From: Caldifarciminota bacterium
GTDB lineage: Bacteria; Hydrothermota; E44-bin80
Direction of reading: 5' to 3'
Assembly (NCBI GenBank): GCA_023127905.1
Contig: JAGMEZ010000012.1
Coordinates: forward strand, 1-14,511
Length of the DNA stretch: 14,511 bases
Under the pieces are notes generated by a model. That model had not been told where the DNA came from, did no database searches, and saw nothing but the letters and a program-made list of their open reading frames with translations. This document shows, in pieces, positions 13,866 through 14,511 of this stretch. Positions within the stretch are counted from its first letter, which is position 1, and each line of letters starts with the position of its first letter. A program made the translations under genes and the position numbers.

Positions 13866-14511
13866 ATGACGTTTGAACTAATTAAGGAGTTGAATGGTTC
13901 TTCAGCAAGGATTGGTGTAATAGGATTCAAACATTGTGAAGTTTTAACGCCAATTTTTATGCCTGTTGGAACACAGGGAAGTGTTAAGAGTGTAGCTCCA
14001 TTCTTCCTAAATCAAACTGGTGTTCAGATGATTGTAGCAAACACTTACCACCTTCACTTAAGACCCGGAGAATCTGTTGTAAAAAAAGCAGGTGGTCTTC
14101 ATAATTTCACCGGCTGGCAGAAGGGCATCCTTACTGATAGTGGCGGTTTTCAGGTTATCAGCCTTGCAGACCTTAATAAAATATCCGATGAGGGAGTACG
14201 ATTTCAATCCCATATAGATGGGAGTTACATATTTTTTACTCCCGAGATTGTTATTGAAATTCAGCTTGCACTTGGAGCTGATATTATAATGAGTTTTGAC
14301 GAACCCGCTCTTTATCCATCTTCATTTACAGCATGCGAAAAAGCGGTTCAAAGAACCACAGAGTGGGCAGGTAGAGGGAAACATGTATTTGATAAAAACG
14401 AAGATAGTGAAAAAGCACTTTTTGGTATTGTTCAAGGGGGTATCCACAAGGAATTACGAAAAAGGTCTGTTGAGGAGTTAAAGAGCATTGGATTTGATGG
14501 ATATGCCATTG
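13866..14511 (+). CDS. tgt: Queuine/preQ1 tRNA-guanine transglycosylase, 3' part beyond window
   Basis: The 215 visible codons encode the N-terminal part of a tRNA-guanine transglycosylase, which exchanges G34 of GUN-anticodon tRNAs for preQ1 or queuine. Recognisable blocks are TPIFMPVGTQGSVK, ANTYHLHLRPG, ILTDSGGFQV with the general-base Asp, SFDE, FGIVQGG and SIGFDGYAI. The second catalytic Asp and the Cys-rich zinc site lie beyond the window. Where proteobacterial enzymes read FDECTPYP, this one reads FDEPALYP. The pocket Cys (Cys158 in Zymomonas numbering) is therefore Pro, which could alter base selectivity. The ATG at 13866 has no SD. An AAGGAG at 13885-13890 serves only an out-of-frame ATG, and starting later would remove family sequence. 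A TAAAAT at 13851-13856 would give an almost leaderless mRNA. Confidence 0.93.
   Translation, partial: MTFELIKELNGSSARIGVIGFKHCEVLTPIFMPVGTQGSVKSVAPFFLNQTGVQMIVANTYHLHLRPGESVVKKAGGLHNFTGWQKGILTDSGGFQVISLADLNKISDEGVRFQSHIDGSYIFFTPEIVIEIQLALGADIIMSFDEPALYPSSFTACEKAVQRTTEWAGRGKHVFDKNEDSEKALFGIVQGGIHKELRKRSVEELKSIGFDGYAI

Noticed and set aside
13885-13900. AAGGAG followed by ATG as the true tgt start
   Set aside because: That ATG is out of frame with tgt and its reading stops after eight codons; starting later would also remove conserved N-terminal tgt sequence.

Overview
The window is AT-rich, densely coded bacterial DNA. It looks like a genome fragment from an uncultured Gram-negative-like lineage. 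The multidomain secreted protein with a CBM-like jelly roll, the kinase-less PASTA pair and the abundant palindromic 'GTCATGCTGAAC' and 'CCCCCTTT' repeats resemble candidate-phylum MAGs such as WOR-3 and relatives. That placement is inference, because no rRNA is present. The standard genetic code is in use: UGA clearly terminates rpoZ, the DJ-1 gene and one PASTA gene.

Left part (1-2700). A secreted-protein gene runs leftward from 1388 off the window edge. It is interrupted by one in-frame UGA at 825-827, after which the same frame stays open to base 1. A GC-rich hairpin with a GGUC apical loop starts 14 nt past the UGA and resembles a bacterial SECIS element. This is the most interesting signal in the window: a candidate extracellular selenoprotein, or else a nonsense mutation. 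Divergently transcribed is a TPR lipoprotein gene with a good promoter, a strong Shine-Dalgarno (SD) sequence and a strong terminator.

Middle (2700-5911). A CCA-adding enzyme/poly(A) polymerase-type nucleotidyltransferase with an HD domain runs leftward, apparently from a leaderless promoter. A 491-bp gap carries a hairpin, a 21-bp tandem repeat and a 19-bp inverted repeat bounding about 357 bp. Then comes a rightward pair: a class II fructose-bisphosphate aldolase and a small PII-like protein.

Right-centre (5862-12662). Nine leftward genes form a probable long operon: two PASTA membrane proteins, a DJ-1/PfpI lipoprotein, dtd, yicC, gmk, rpoZ, coaBC and a PfkB-family kinase. Two junctions overlap by ATGA. 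The set mixes nucleotide and CoA synthesis, RNA polymerase assembly, tRNA proofreading and an envelope function. Such clusters around gmk-rpoZ-coaBC are common in bacteria.

Right end (12871-14511). A CxxC/CxxC zinc-binding-like small protein (leftward, apparently leaderless) is divergent from a VOC/glyoxalase-fold gene whose leader carries a CCCCC/GGGGG palindromic repeat. Then comes the 5' part of tgt (tRNA-guanine transglycosylase), which runs off the window.
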